From Clostridia bacterium (GTDB lineage Bacteria > Bacillota > Clostridia > Oscillospirales > CAG-272): a DNA stretch of 5,157 bases. The stretch spans positions 1-5,157 of the forward strand of contig CAAGJL010000273.1 in the NCBI GenBank assembly GCA_900770145.1, read 5' to 3'. The position numbers and the translations under genes were made by a program. This document shows, one piece after another, positions 1 through 5,150 of the stretch. The first letter of the stretch is position 1. Each line of letters opens with the position of its first letter. Under the pieces are notes generated by a model. That model was given only the letters and a program-made list of their open reading frames with translations, was not told where the DNA came from and did not search any database.

Positions 1-202
1 CCCAACCGATCAGGATTACCGGAAGTCGATGTATAAAGAGTGCCTGGATCTGATTATCGGCTGGGCGGTAGAAATTCCGGTCTATCAGAGACAGAATGCC
101 GTGGTATTTGCCGCACAAAAGGTGAATATGGCAACCGTTACTCCCGACATCACCACGTTCTATGGCTGGATGGCTGAAATTCAGAATATGGAACTGAAAT
201 AA
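1..202 (+). CDS. oppA: C-terminal end of an oligopeptide-type ABC transporter substrate-binding protein (partial, 5' end outside window)
   Basis: An open frame runs in from the left edge (first full codon at base 2) and stops at TAA 200-202, giving the last 66 residues. The segment DLIIGWAVEIPVYQRQNAVV, followed by VTPDITTFYGWM about 12 residues on, matches the C-terminal end of family 5 (OppA/DppA-type) extracellular solute-binding proteins as seen in clostridia. These are lipoproteins on the outer face of the membrane that bind peptides or other small solutes and deliver them to the permease pair. The signal peptide, lipobox cysteine and ligand pocket lie outside the window, so the substrate cannot be read here. 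Directly downstream are oppBCDF, which fits the usual binding-protein-first operon. The family call is firm; the symbol is by analogy, and dppA or another cluster C binding protein is equally possible. Confidence 0.82.
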   Translation, partial: PTDQDYRKSMYKECLDLIIGWAVEIPVYQRQNAVVFAAQKVNMATVTPDITTFYGWMAEIQNMELK

Positions 203-215
203 GACAATCAGAGGC

Positions 216-248
216 ACACAGCTACCCGGTGTTTCCGGGTAGCTGTGT
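216..248 (+). repeat. Perfect 14-bp inverted repeat (hairpin 1) just after the binding-protein stop codon
   Basis: Bases 216-229 (ACACAGCTACCCGG) are exactly complementary to 235-248, with a 5-base loop TGTTT, starting 14 bases after the stop codon at 200-202. Bases after the stem are CGGCGTAAAA, so there is no U-run and this is not a classical intrinsic terminator for + strand transcription. A hairpin directly behind a highly expressed binding-protein gene typically blocks 3' exonucleases and raises that protein's level over the downstream permease; this function is inferred from known binding-protein operons, while the structure itself is seen directly. Confidence 0.85.
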
Positions 249-258
249 CGGCGTAAAA

Positions 259-311
259 TACCGCCTGTCCGGAAACCGTTTTCGCGAAAAACGGTTTCCG
301 GATGTGCGGTA
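259..311 (+). repeat. Long interrupted inverted repeat (hairpin 2): 15-bp perfect stem with 6-bp outer stem
   Basis: Bases 268-282 (TCCGGAAACCGTTTT) are exactly complementary to 288-302 around the 5-base loop CGCGA. An outer stem pairs TACCGC at 259-264 with GCGGTA at 306-311; between them are two possible G-U wobbles (266 with 304, 267 with 303) and one mismatch (265 with 305). The whole element is thus one long stem of about 53 bases. It is followed by ACCACAAATT, with no U-run. It ends about 33 bases before the oppB ribosome binding site, so it should not hide that site. A stability, RNase-processing or attenuation role is possible; none can be chosen from sequence alone. Confidence 0.85.
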
Positions 312-343
312 ACCACAAATTCAGGGCAATCCTGCCCGTGATC

Positions 344-357
344 GGAGGCTCCCCTTG
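344..357 (+). promoter_or_regulatory. Ribosome binding site and TTG start codon of oppB
   Basis: GGAGG at 344-348 lies 6 bases before TTG at 355-357. This spacing matches the other three genes in the window and fixes the start at TTG. The next in-frame ATG (484-486, residue 44) has no comparable site and would remove the first membrane segment. Confidence 0.85.
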
Positions 358-1341
358 CGTAAATTTATTCTCAAAAGGATTTTGATTTCCATATTGATCC
401 TCTTTTTCGTAGGTTTTATCATCTACGCGCTTTTGCGGTGTCTGCCGTCCTCTTATATCGAAAATATCGCAAGGCAGAAATCCATGCAGCCCGGCTCCAA
501 AAGTTTTGAGGAGTGGATGGCGCAACTGACCGCGATGTACAATATGGACAAAGGCATTGTGACAGGGTATTTCTCATGGATCGGAAGTATGCTGCGCGGG
601 GAGTTTGGGGACAGTTGGTATTATACCGTGCCCGTAGTGCAGAAGTTTCATGAGACCGTGTGGCTCAGTTTTGTGATGGGCGCCATTTCCATGGTGCTGC
701 AACTGCTGATCGCTATTCCTCTCGGTGTGATTGCCGCCACCAAACAGTATTCCAAAACCGACTACACCATTTCGGTGGCGGCGCTTGCCGGAATTTCACT
801 GCCGACCTTCTTCTTTGCGGCGCTGCTGAAACTGGTATTTTCCGTCAAGCTCGGGTGGTTTGAATTGTTTGGGCTTGTGGGGCGGAATTACGCACAACTG
901 AGCCCCTGGGGGCAGTTTCTCGACAAGGCGCACCATTTGGTGTTGCCGATTCTCACATTGGTAGTTGTCAGTATGGGGTCGCTGATGCGCTATACCCGCA
1001 CCAATATGTTGGAGGTGCTGAATGCCGATTATATCCGCACCGCGCGCGCCAAAGGGCTCAGTGAGCGGCGCGTGATCTATCACCACGCATTCCGCAACAC
1101 TCTGATCCCGCTGGTTACCATTATCGGCGGGTCTCTGCCGGGGCTTTTTTCGGGGGCGCTGATTACCGAAACGCTGTTTTCCATTCCCGGGATCGGGTAT
1201 GCCTCCTATTATGCGATGGTCGGGGGCGATATTCCGTTTTCGATGTTTTATCTGGTATTTCTGGCAATCCTGACGCTGGTGGGAAATCTGATTTCCGATG
1301 TTTTGTACGCCGTGGTAGACCCGCGCGTCCGTATTTCGTAA
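355..1341 (+). CDS. oppB: Oligopeptide/dipeptide ABC transporter permease, OppB/DppB type
   Basis: This 328-residue inner-membrane protein forms half of the transmembrane channel that takes substrate from the binding protein. The first membrane segment is at about residues 9-29, followed by an extracellular region to about 100 containing YFSWIGSMLRGEFGDSW, typical of OppB. Further hydrophobic segments lie near 102-127, 138-163, 195-211, 252-274 and 294-320. The cytoplasmic EAA coupling loop is at about 220-253, with DYIRTARAKGLSERRV and the invariant glycine at 234, where the ATPases dock. The C-terminus DVLYAVVDPRVRIS is the standard OppB ending. Length is normal to slightly long for the family. 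The usual PGDP-like stretch after the first membrane segment is replaced by a variant beginning LPSSYIENIARQ. The start is TTG. The stop lies 15 bases before oppC, indicating cotranscription. Substrate is not determinable; a nickel or other cluster C importer is a less likely alternative. Confidence 0.95.
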   Translation: MRKFILKRILISILILFFVGFIIYALLRCLPSSYIENIARQKSMQPGSKSFEEWMAQLTAMYNMDKGIVTGYFSWIGSMLRGEFGDSWYYTVPVVQKFHETVWLSFVMGAISMVLQLLIAIPLGVIAATKQYSKTDYTISVAALAGISLPTFFFAALLKLVFSVKLGWFELFGLVGRNYAQLSPWGQFLDKAHHLVLPILTLVVVSMGSLMRYTRTNMLEVLNADYIRTARAKGLSERRVIYHHAFRNTLIPLVTIIGGSLPGLFSGALITETLFSIPGIGYASYYAMVGGDIPFSMFYLVFLAILTLVGNLISDVLYAVVDPRVRIS

Positions 1342-1359
1342 AAGGAGGGGCAACCGATG
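1342..1359 (+). promoter_or_regulatory. Ribosome binding site and ATG start of oppC
   Basis: AAGGAGGGG at 1342-1350 is followed by a 6-base spacer and ATG at 1357-1359. It begins immediately after the oppB stop codon, so the genes are tightly linked but not overlapping. Confidence 0.85.
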
Positions 1360-2958
1360 AGTTCTGAGAAAAACGAAAAAAACAAAACCGCGCCCCTTGA
1401 CGCCGTTTCCCGGGTTCCGGCACCGGAACCCGCTCCGAAGGGGGAGCCCGACAAAGAACCGCTCTCTCTCAATGACGACCGCAGGGTAAAGGTGCTTTCC
1501 CCCGGCGCCATGGTCACCAAGCGCTTTTTCCGCAACCGGATCGCGGTGGTGGGGCTTGCGGTGCTGATTTTTATGTTTCTGTTTTCCTTTCTCGGCGGGC
1601 TGATTTCGCCTTACCGTCAGGATCAGAGTTTTTATACCACCGAAACACAGAAAAAGGTGTATGCCGGCGCGGTGAAAAACAAGGAGTTTCGCTTTGCCTC
1701 TGCCGACGGGCAAAACTTCCGCGCGGTGTTGCAGGCGCAGATGAAGCTGGCGCTCAAACAGAACAAAACCACATTCGCCTATAACGATGTCAATTATATC
1801 GTGGAGCGTCTGGGAGAGGACTTTTACGCGGTTTCGGTCAGCGGCGGCGCCGAGGTCGGTATTGCGTATTATGATATTGTAACTTCCAGCACGGAAACGG
1901 AACTTCCTTACGCCGTGCGCCGCGCGGCGTTGCTGGCGTATACCAACGGGGAGAAAACCTTTACCGTCGGTGAGAATACGTATGTGATTGACGATGCGGG
2001 CGTAATGCGTCTTTCCGGCGCGGAAGTGGCGTCTGTCGGGCGCTACGTGGTCAACCCCGTGATGGCTGACGTGTTTCTGACGAGAGAATACCGTGAGCGG
2101 CTGATCCGCGCGATTGAAAACGGAGAAACGTCGTTTACGTTTGAAGGCAGTGAAGGGGCGGAAACGCATTATGTTTCCTACCGACCGGATGCCGACACCT
2201 ACGAGATTCTCCGCGAGACCTCTGTGCAGGTGTATGACCGTTATTCCGCCCCCAGCAAAGCGCATTGGCTGGGCACGGACGGCAACGGTATGGATATGCT
2301 GACCCGATTGATGTACGGCGGCAGAGTTTCCCTGATCATCGGCTTTATTGTGGAATTGATTTCCACCGTGATCGGGGTGATTCTCGGCGGTATCGCCGGG
2401 TACTTCGGCAGGTGGGTGGATATGGTAATCATGCGGATTGTGGATATTTTCTATTGTATCCCCTCCATGCCGATTATCATTATTCTCGGCGCGGCGATGG
2501 ACGCGATGCACATCAGCTCTCAGATGCGGATGCTGTATCTGATGCTGATTCTCGGGTTCCTTGGTTGGCCGGGCGTGGCGCGGATGATCCGCGGGCAGAT
2601 TCTCTCGCTTCGCGAGCAGGAGTTTATGATTGCCACCGAGGCGTGCGGCGTGCGGGTGCACCACCGGATTTTCAAGCACCTGGTGCCCAATGTGATCCCG
2701 CAGTTGATTGTTTCCTGCACGATGGGGTTGGGCGGCACGATTCTGATCGAATCCACGCTGTCGTTCTTAGGGCTCGGCGTGAAGTATCCGTTTGCCTCCT
2801 GGGGCAATATCATCAGCGACGTGACCGATACGCACGTGCTGACCAACTATGGCTTTATCTGGATCCCGGCAGGCATTCTGCTTTTGCTGACGGTGCTTGC
2901 CTTTAACCTGGTGGGCGACGGTCTTCGTGACGCGTTTGACCCCAAAATGAAACGGTAA
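1357..2958 (+). CDS. oppC: Oligopeptide/dipeptide ABC transporter permease, OppC/DppC type, with large extracellular insertion
   Basis: This is the second channel subunit, 533 residues against roughly 280-320 for ordinary OppC. Residues 1-45 form a polar, proline-rich cytoplasmic tail (VPAPEPAPKGEPDKEP). KRFFRNRIAVVGL at about 55-67 leads into membrane segment 1 (about 62-84), the OppC N-terminal domain. Residues 86-300 are extracellular and contain about 170 residues absent from typical members. The canonical core resumes at HWLGTDGNGMDMLTRLMYGG (303-322), with membrane segments near 324-350, 365-385, 391-415, 447-470 and 499-520. The EAA coupling loop is at about 418-452, with EFMIATEACGVRVHHRIFKH and glycine 431. 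The end, LVGDGLRDAFDPKMKR, is the normal OppC terminus. The frame is continuous and both halves are in register, so this is not a fusion artefact caused by a frameshift. It lies between oppB and oppD with gaps of 15 and 11 bases. Family call is secure; the function of the insertion is unknown. Confidence 0.93.
   Translation: MSSEKNEKNKTAPLDAVSRVPAPEPAPKGEPDKEPLSLNDDRRVKVLSPGAMVTKRFFRNRIAVVGLAVLIFMFLFSFLGGLISPYRQDQSFYTTETQKKVYAGAVKNKEFRFASADGQNFRAVLQAQMKLALKQNKTTFAYNDVNYIVERLGEDFYAVSVSGGAEVGIAYYDIVTSSTETELPYAVRRAALLAYTNGEKTFTVGENTYVIDDAGVMRLSGAEVASVGRYVVNPVMADVFLTREYRERLIRAIENGETSFTFEGSEGAETHYVSYRPDADTYEILRETSVQVYDRYSAPSKAHWLGTDGNGMDMLTRLMYGGRVSLIIGFIVELISTVIGVILGGIAGYFGRWVDMVIMRIVDIFYCIPSMPIIIILGAAMDAMHISSQMRMLYLMLILGFLGWPGVARMIRGQILSLREQEFMIATEACGVRVHHRIFKHLVPNVIPQLIVSCTMGLGGTILIESTLSFLGLGVKYPFASWGNIISDVTDTHVLTNYGFIWIPAGILLLLTVLAFNLVGDGLRDAFDPKMKR
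1411..1432 (+). repeat. 10-bp perfect inverted repeat in the 5' coding part of oppC
   Basis: CGGGTTCCGG at 1411-1420 is mirrored by CCGGAACCCG at 1423-1432 with only two bases between, allowing a 9-bp stem with a 4-base loop. It lies within the codons for the Pro/Ala/Glu linker (residues 19-26), about 55 bases after the start codon. It could slow early translation or be a by-product of the proline-rich codons (CCG, CCC). Pairing is seen directly; any role is speculation. Confidence 0.5.
1612..2256 (+). other. Extracellular insertion domain of OppC with degenerate internal repeats
   Basis: This covers OppC residues 86-300, between membrane segment 1 and the conserved HWLGTD motif. With the N-terminus cytoplasmic, this loop is on the outer face, where the binding protein docks. 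It lacks membrane segments and cysteines and alternates short polar helices with likely beta strands. At least three similar units can be aligned by eye: LALKQNKTTFAYNDVNYIVE (131-150), LLAYTNGEKTFTVGENTYVI (192-211) and LIRAIENGETSFTFEG (249-264) followed by HYVSY. A weaker copy may be VKNKEFRFASADGQNFRAV at 106-124. The shared pattern is a helix, an N/K-rich turn, a TF strand and a second strand containing Y. I do not recognise a named fold, and no catalytic motif is visible. Confidence 0.7.
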
Positions 2959-2972
2959 GGAGGAGAAATATG
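2957..2972 (+). promoter_or_regulatory. Ribosome binding site and ATG start of oppD
   Basis: AAGGAGG at 2957-2963 overlaps the oppC stop codon (2956-2958) and lies 6 bases before ATG at 2970. This decides between two possible starts: the internal ATG at 3108, which would give a more usual OppD N-terminus, has no Shine-Dalgarno sequence at a proper distance. Confidence 0.85.
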
Positions 2973-4130
2973 GCTCATAAAAAACCGGAAGGCTATCTCT
3001 CCTCGACAGAGGCGAGAAAAATCGCCCGTGAAAACCGCCGTGTGACCGACCGGCTGGAAAAGGCGCGCAAACGGCGCAATGTGCCGGAGAGCGAGTACCT
3101 TACCGAAATGAAAAACCCCGACAACGTGTTGGAAATCGAAGACCTGAAAAGCTACTTTTTTTCGGATGTCGGCGTGGTCAAAGCCGTGGACGGAATCAGT
3201 TTCTCCGTGCCCGCGGGGAAAACCGTTGGCGTAGTGGGGGAATCCGGCTGCGGCAAATCGGTGACCAGTCTTTCCATTATGCAACTGTTGCAGCGCCCGC
3301 AAGGGCAGATTGTGGGGGGTGAAATCCGCCTTAACCTCGGCGAGAAAGCCTATGATATTGCCAAAATGCCCGCTGCCAGAATGCAGGGGTTGCGCGGAAA
3401 TTTCCTGTCAATGATCTTCCAGGAGCCGATGACGAGCCTGAATCCCGTCTTTCGCATCGGCGATCAGGTAGGGGAAGTAATTGCGCTTCACACCGGGCAA
3501 AAGCCCCGCTCCGAAGAAGTGAAAAAGCGCGTGGTCGCGCTTCTCGAATTGGTGGGCATTGCCAACAGCGAGGGCGTGGCGCGCATGTTCCCCCATGAGT
3601 TGTCGGGCGGGATGCGTCAGCGTGTGGTAATCGCCATGGCGCTTGCCTGCAACCCGAAACTGATTATTGCCGATGAGCCGACCACGGCGCTGGACGTGAC
3701 GATTCAGGCACAGATTCTCGATCTTTTGCGCCAGTTGAAAGATAAAATCAATTCTTCCATTATGCTCATTACCCATGACCTCGGCGTGATTGCCGAAATG
3801 GCGGACGAGGTGGTGGTGATGTACGCCGGGCGCGTGGTGGAAAAGGGAACGTCGGAAGAAATTTTCGCCAATCCCTCCCACCCTTATACCATCGGGCTGA
3901 TGGCATCCAAACCCGTGGTGGGCAAAAAAGTGGATAGACTGTATTCCATCCCCGGCAAGGTGCCGAATCCGGTGGATATGCCGGATTATTGCTATTTCAA
4001 GGACCGTTGCGAGATGTGTATGGAGAAATGCGACGGCGCGTATCCAAAAATGAGAAAACTCAGCCCCACGCACTTTGTGGCGTGCCACAGATATCCCGAG
4101 AAAGGAGAGGGTGAAAATGCCGAACAATGA
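2970..4130 (+). CDS. oppD: Oligopeptide/dipeptide ABC transporter ATP-binding protein, OppD/DppD type
   Basis: This 386-residue cytoplasmic ATPase is one of the two motors that drive import through OppB-OppC. Motifs in order: Walker A GESGCGKS at 90-97, Q-loop glutamine 151 in FQEPMTSLNP, signature LSGGMRQRV at 211-219, Walker B LIIADEP with aspartate 235 and catalytic glutamate 236, D-loop TALD at 239-242, and H-loop histidine 269. All key residues are intact. The C-terminal oligopeptide-transporter domain (about 305-375) includes HPYTIGL and IPGKVPNP, and cysteines 341, 347, 350, 354 and 372. Residues 1-52, before VLEIEDLKSYFF, are a highly charged, probably helical extension that is not part of the ATPase fold. 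OppD rather than OppF is indicated by FQEPMTSLNP and MRQRV. It starts 11 bases after oppC, and its last 14 bases overlap oppF, suggesting coupled translation. Confidence 0.95.
   Translation: MAHKKPEGYLSSTEARKIARENRRVTDRLEKARKRRNVPESEYLTEMKNPDNVLEIEDLKSYFFSDVGVVKAVDGISFSVPAGKTVGVVGESGCGKSVTSLSIMQLLQRPQGQIVGGEIRLNLGEKAYDIAKMPAARMQGLRGNFLSMIFQEPMTSLNPVFRIGDQVGEVIALHTGQKPRSEEVKKRVVALLELVGIANSEGVARMFPHELSGGMRQRVVIAMALACNPKLIIADEPTTALDVTIQAQILDLLRQLKDKINSSIMLITHDLGVIAEMADEVVVMYAGRVVEKGTSEEIFANPSHPYTIGLMASKPVVGKKVDRLYSIPGKVPNPVDMPDYCYFKDRCEMCMEKCDGAYPKMRKLSPTHFVACHRYPEKGEGENAEQ
3990..4085 (+). other. Cysteine-rich C-terminal motif of OppD (probable iron-sulfur site)
   Basis: OppD cysteines 341, 347, 350, 354 and 372 are spaced C-x5-C-x2-C-x3-C-x17-C and end in VACH. 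Members of the OppD/DppD subfamily are known to hold a [4Fe-4S] cluster in this C-terminal domain. The four usual positions are present here together with an additional cysteine (350 is the one I judge extra). Cluster binding is inferred from the family, not shown by sequence. Confidence 0.6.
4101..4119 (+). promoter_or_regulatory. Ribosome binding site and ATG start of oppF, inside the end of oppD
   Basis: AAAGGAGAGG at 4101-4110 is followed by a 6-base spacer and ATG at 4117. This fixes the start 14 codons downstream of an earlier in-frame ATG at 4075, which lacks such a site and would place a longer overlap on oppD. Confidence 0.88.
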
Positions 4131-5148
4131 CCGGAAAAAGGAGCCGGATTTCACCCCCGTGGTGTACGACCCGCAATATATCCTGATGGTCAATGCCTTA
4201 AAGAAATATTTTCCCGTCAAGGGCGGGATGTTCTCACAAACGGTAGGGTATGTCAAGGCCGTGGACGGAATCACGTTCAACATCCGGCGGGGTATCACAA
4301 TGGGGCTCGTCGGGGAGTCGGGGTGCGGCAAAACCACCGTGGGACGCACGATTCTGCGCCTGAACGGGGAAAAAACCGACGGGCAGGTGCTTTTCAACGG
4401 GAAAGAGGTCTATGACCTCGCCCCGAAAGAACTGCGCGCCATCCGCACCAAAATGCAGATTATCTTTCAGGACCCTTTTTCCTCTCTTTCCCCGCGCATG
4501 CCGGTAGGGGAAATCATCGGGGAGGCGGTTAAGGAGCACAATCTGGTGTCCAAGGACGAGTACCAGGACTACGTGGACGATATTATGGAAAAATGCGGCT
4601 TGCAGTCCTTTCATAAGGATCGCTACCCGCACGAATTTTCGGGCGGACAGCGGCAACGGATCTGCATTGCAAGGGCGCTGGCGCTGAACCCGGAATTTGT
4701 GGTGTGTGACGAGCCGGTTTCGGCGCTGGACGTGTCGATTCAGGCGCAGATCATCAATCTGCTCAAAGACTTGCAGGAGCAATATCGTCTCACCTATCTG
4801 TTCATCTCTCACGACCTTTCGGTGGTGGAACACATTTCGGACGTTGTGGGTGTGATGTATCTTGGAAATTTAGTGGAGTACGGTTCCACGGAGGATATTT
4901 TCCGCAACCCGTTACACCCCTATACGCAGGCGCTGTTTTCCGCAATTCCGATTCCCGATCCTACTGCAAAAATGAACCGGATTGTGTTGGAGGGGTCGAT
5001 TCCGTCCCCTGCAAACCCGCCGTCGGGGTGTAAGTTCCATACCCGCTGTAAATATTGTATGGAGCGCTGTAAGACCGAGGAGCCGGTACAAAAAGAGATG
5101 GAACCGGGGCACTTTGTCGTGTGCCACTTGTATGACGACGAAAAATAA
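4117..5148 (+). CDS. oppF: Oligopeptide/dipeptide ABC transporter ATP-binding protein, OppF/DppF type
   Basis: This 343-residue cytoplasmic ATPase pairs with OppD. The N-terminal part has ALKKYFPVKGGMFSQTVGYV (27-46), including the KYFPVK feature typical of OppF. Motifs: Walker A GESGCGKT at 66-73, Q-loop glutamine 118 in FQDPFSSLSPRM, signature FSGGQRQRI at 174-182, Walker B FVVCDEP with aspartate 198 and glutamate 199, D-loop SALD at 202-205, and H-loop histidine 232. The C-terminal domain (about 267-340) has HPYTQALFSAIP and cysteines 305, 311, 314, 318 and 336, in exactly the spacing seen in OppD. The Q-loop reads SLSPRM where SLNPRM is commoner, a conservative change. Length is normal for the family. 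The stop at 5146-5148 is followed by only 9 bases in the window. All catalytic residues are intact. Confidence 0.95.
   Translation: MPNNDRKKEPDFTPVVYDPQYILMVNALKKYFPVKGGMFSQTVGYVKAVDGITFNIRRGITMGLVGESGCGKTTVGRTILRLNGEKTDGQVLFNGKEVYDLAPKELRAIRTKMQIIFQDPFSSLSPRMPVGEIIGEAVKEHNLVSKDEYQDYVDDIMEKCGLQSFHKDRYPHEFSGGQRQRICIARALALNPEFVVCDEPVSALDVSIQAQIINLLKDLQEQYRLTYLFISHDLSVVEHISDVVGVMYLGNLVEYGSTEDIFRNPLHPYTQALFSAIPIPDPTAKMNRIVLEGSIPSPANPPSGCKFHTRCKYCMERCKTEEPVQKEMEPGHFVVCHLYDDEK
5029..5124 (+). other. Cysteine-rich C-terminal motif of OppF (possible second iron-sulfur site)
   Basis: OppF cysteines 305, 311, 314, 318 and 336 show C-x5-C-x2-C-x3-C-x17-C ending in VVCH, the same spacing as in the neighbouring OppD. 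The local sequence GCKFHTRCKYCMERC parallels OppD YCYFKDRCEMCMEKC. If the OppD site holds a [4Fe-4S] cluster, this one has equal ligands available. This is a family-based inference. Confidence 0.55.
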
Positions 5149-5150
5149 CG

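Larger units (their letters stand above)
203..354 (+). other. Intergenic spacer between binding-protein gene and oppB, with two strong hairpins
   Basis: This 152-base stretch is the only gap longer than 15 bases between genes in the window. It contains two perfect long stems (216-248 and 268-302, the latter extended by an outer stem to 259-311) and, at its 3' end, the oppB ribosome binding site. I see no convincing -35/-10 promoter, no open reading frame with a ribosome binding site, and no recognisable riboswitch. All downstream genes are spaced for cotranscription, so oppB-F is most simply read through from the oppA promoter, with the hairpins adjusting the ratio of binding protein to permease. 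That role is inference. Confidence 0.6.

Noticed and set aside
216..311. The two intergenic hairpins as classical intrinsic terminators
   Set aside because: Neither stem is followed by a run of T on the + strand, and the genes beyond belong to the same transport system, so complete termination here is unlikely.
208..525. A small minus-strand open frame over the oppA-oppB gap
   Set aside because: It reads through both hairpins and the start of oppB, has no ribosome binding site I can see and no recognisable product.
796..2679. A 627-codon open frame on the minus strand across oppB and oppC
   Set aside because: It lies opposite two well-supported genes that are in the same frame. Its product is rich in His, Arg, Asn and Gln, has no recognisable domain and has the character of an antisense shadow caused by codon bias.
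2265..2906. A 213-codon + strand open frame overlapping oppC in another frame
   Set aside because: The oppC frame carries all conserved permease motifs here; the alternative product is Asp/Arg/His-rich, has no membrane segments and no ribosome binding site.
4075..4119. An upstream in-frame ATG for oppF at 4075
   Set aside because: It has no properly spaced Shine-Dalgarno sequence, whereas ATG 4117 has AAAGGAGAGG 6 bases upstream, as do the other genes.
3183..4273. A 16-base direct repeat, GCCGTGGACGGAATCA, at 3183-3198 and 4258-4273
   Set aside because: Both copies encode the conserved KAVDGI segment before Walker A in the paralogous ATPases OppD and OppF; homology and shared codon use explain it.
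3408..4397. A 329-codon minus-strand open frame across the oppD-oppF junction
   Set aside because: It runs opposite conserved ATPase motifs, has His/Arg-rich composition, and has no family resemblance.
4234..4833. A 199-codon minus-strand open frame within oppF
   Set aside because: It is an antisense shadow of the OppF ATPase core with no domain signal.
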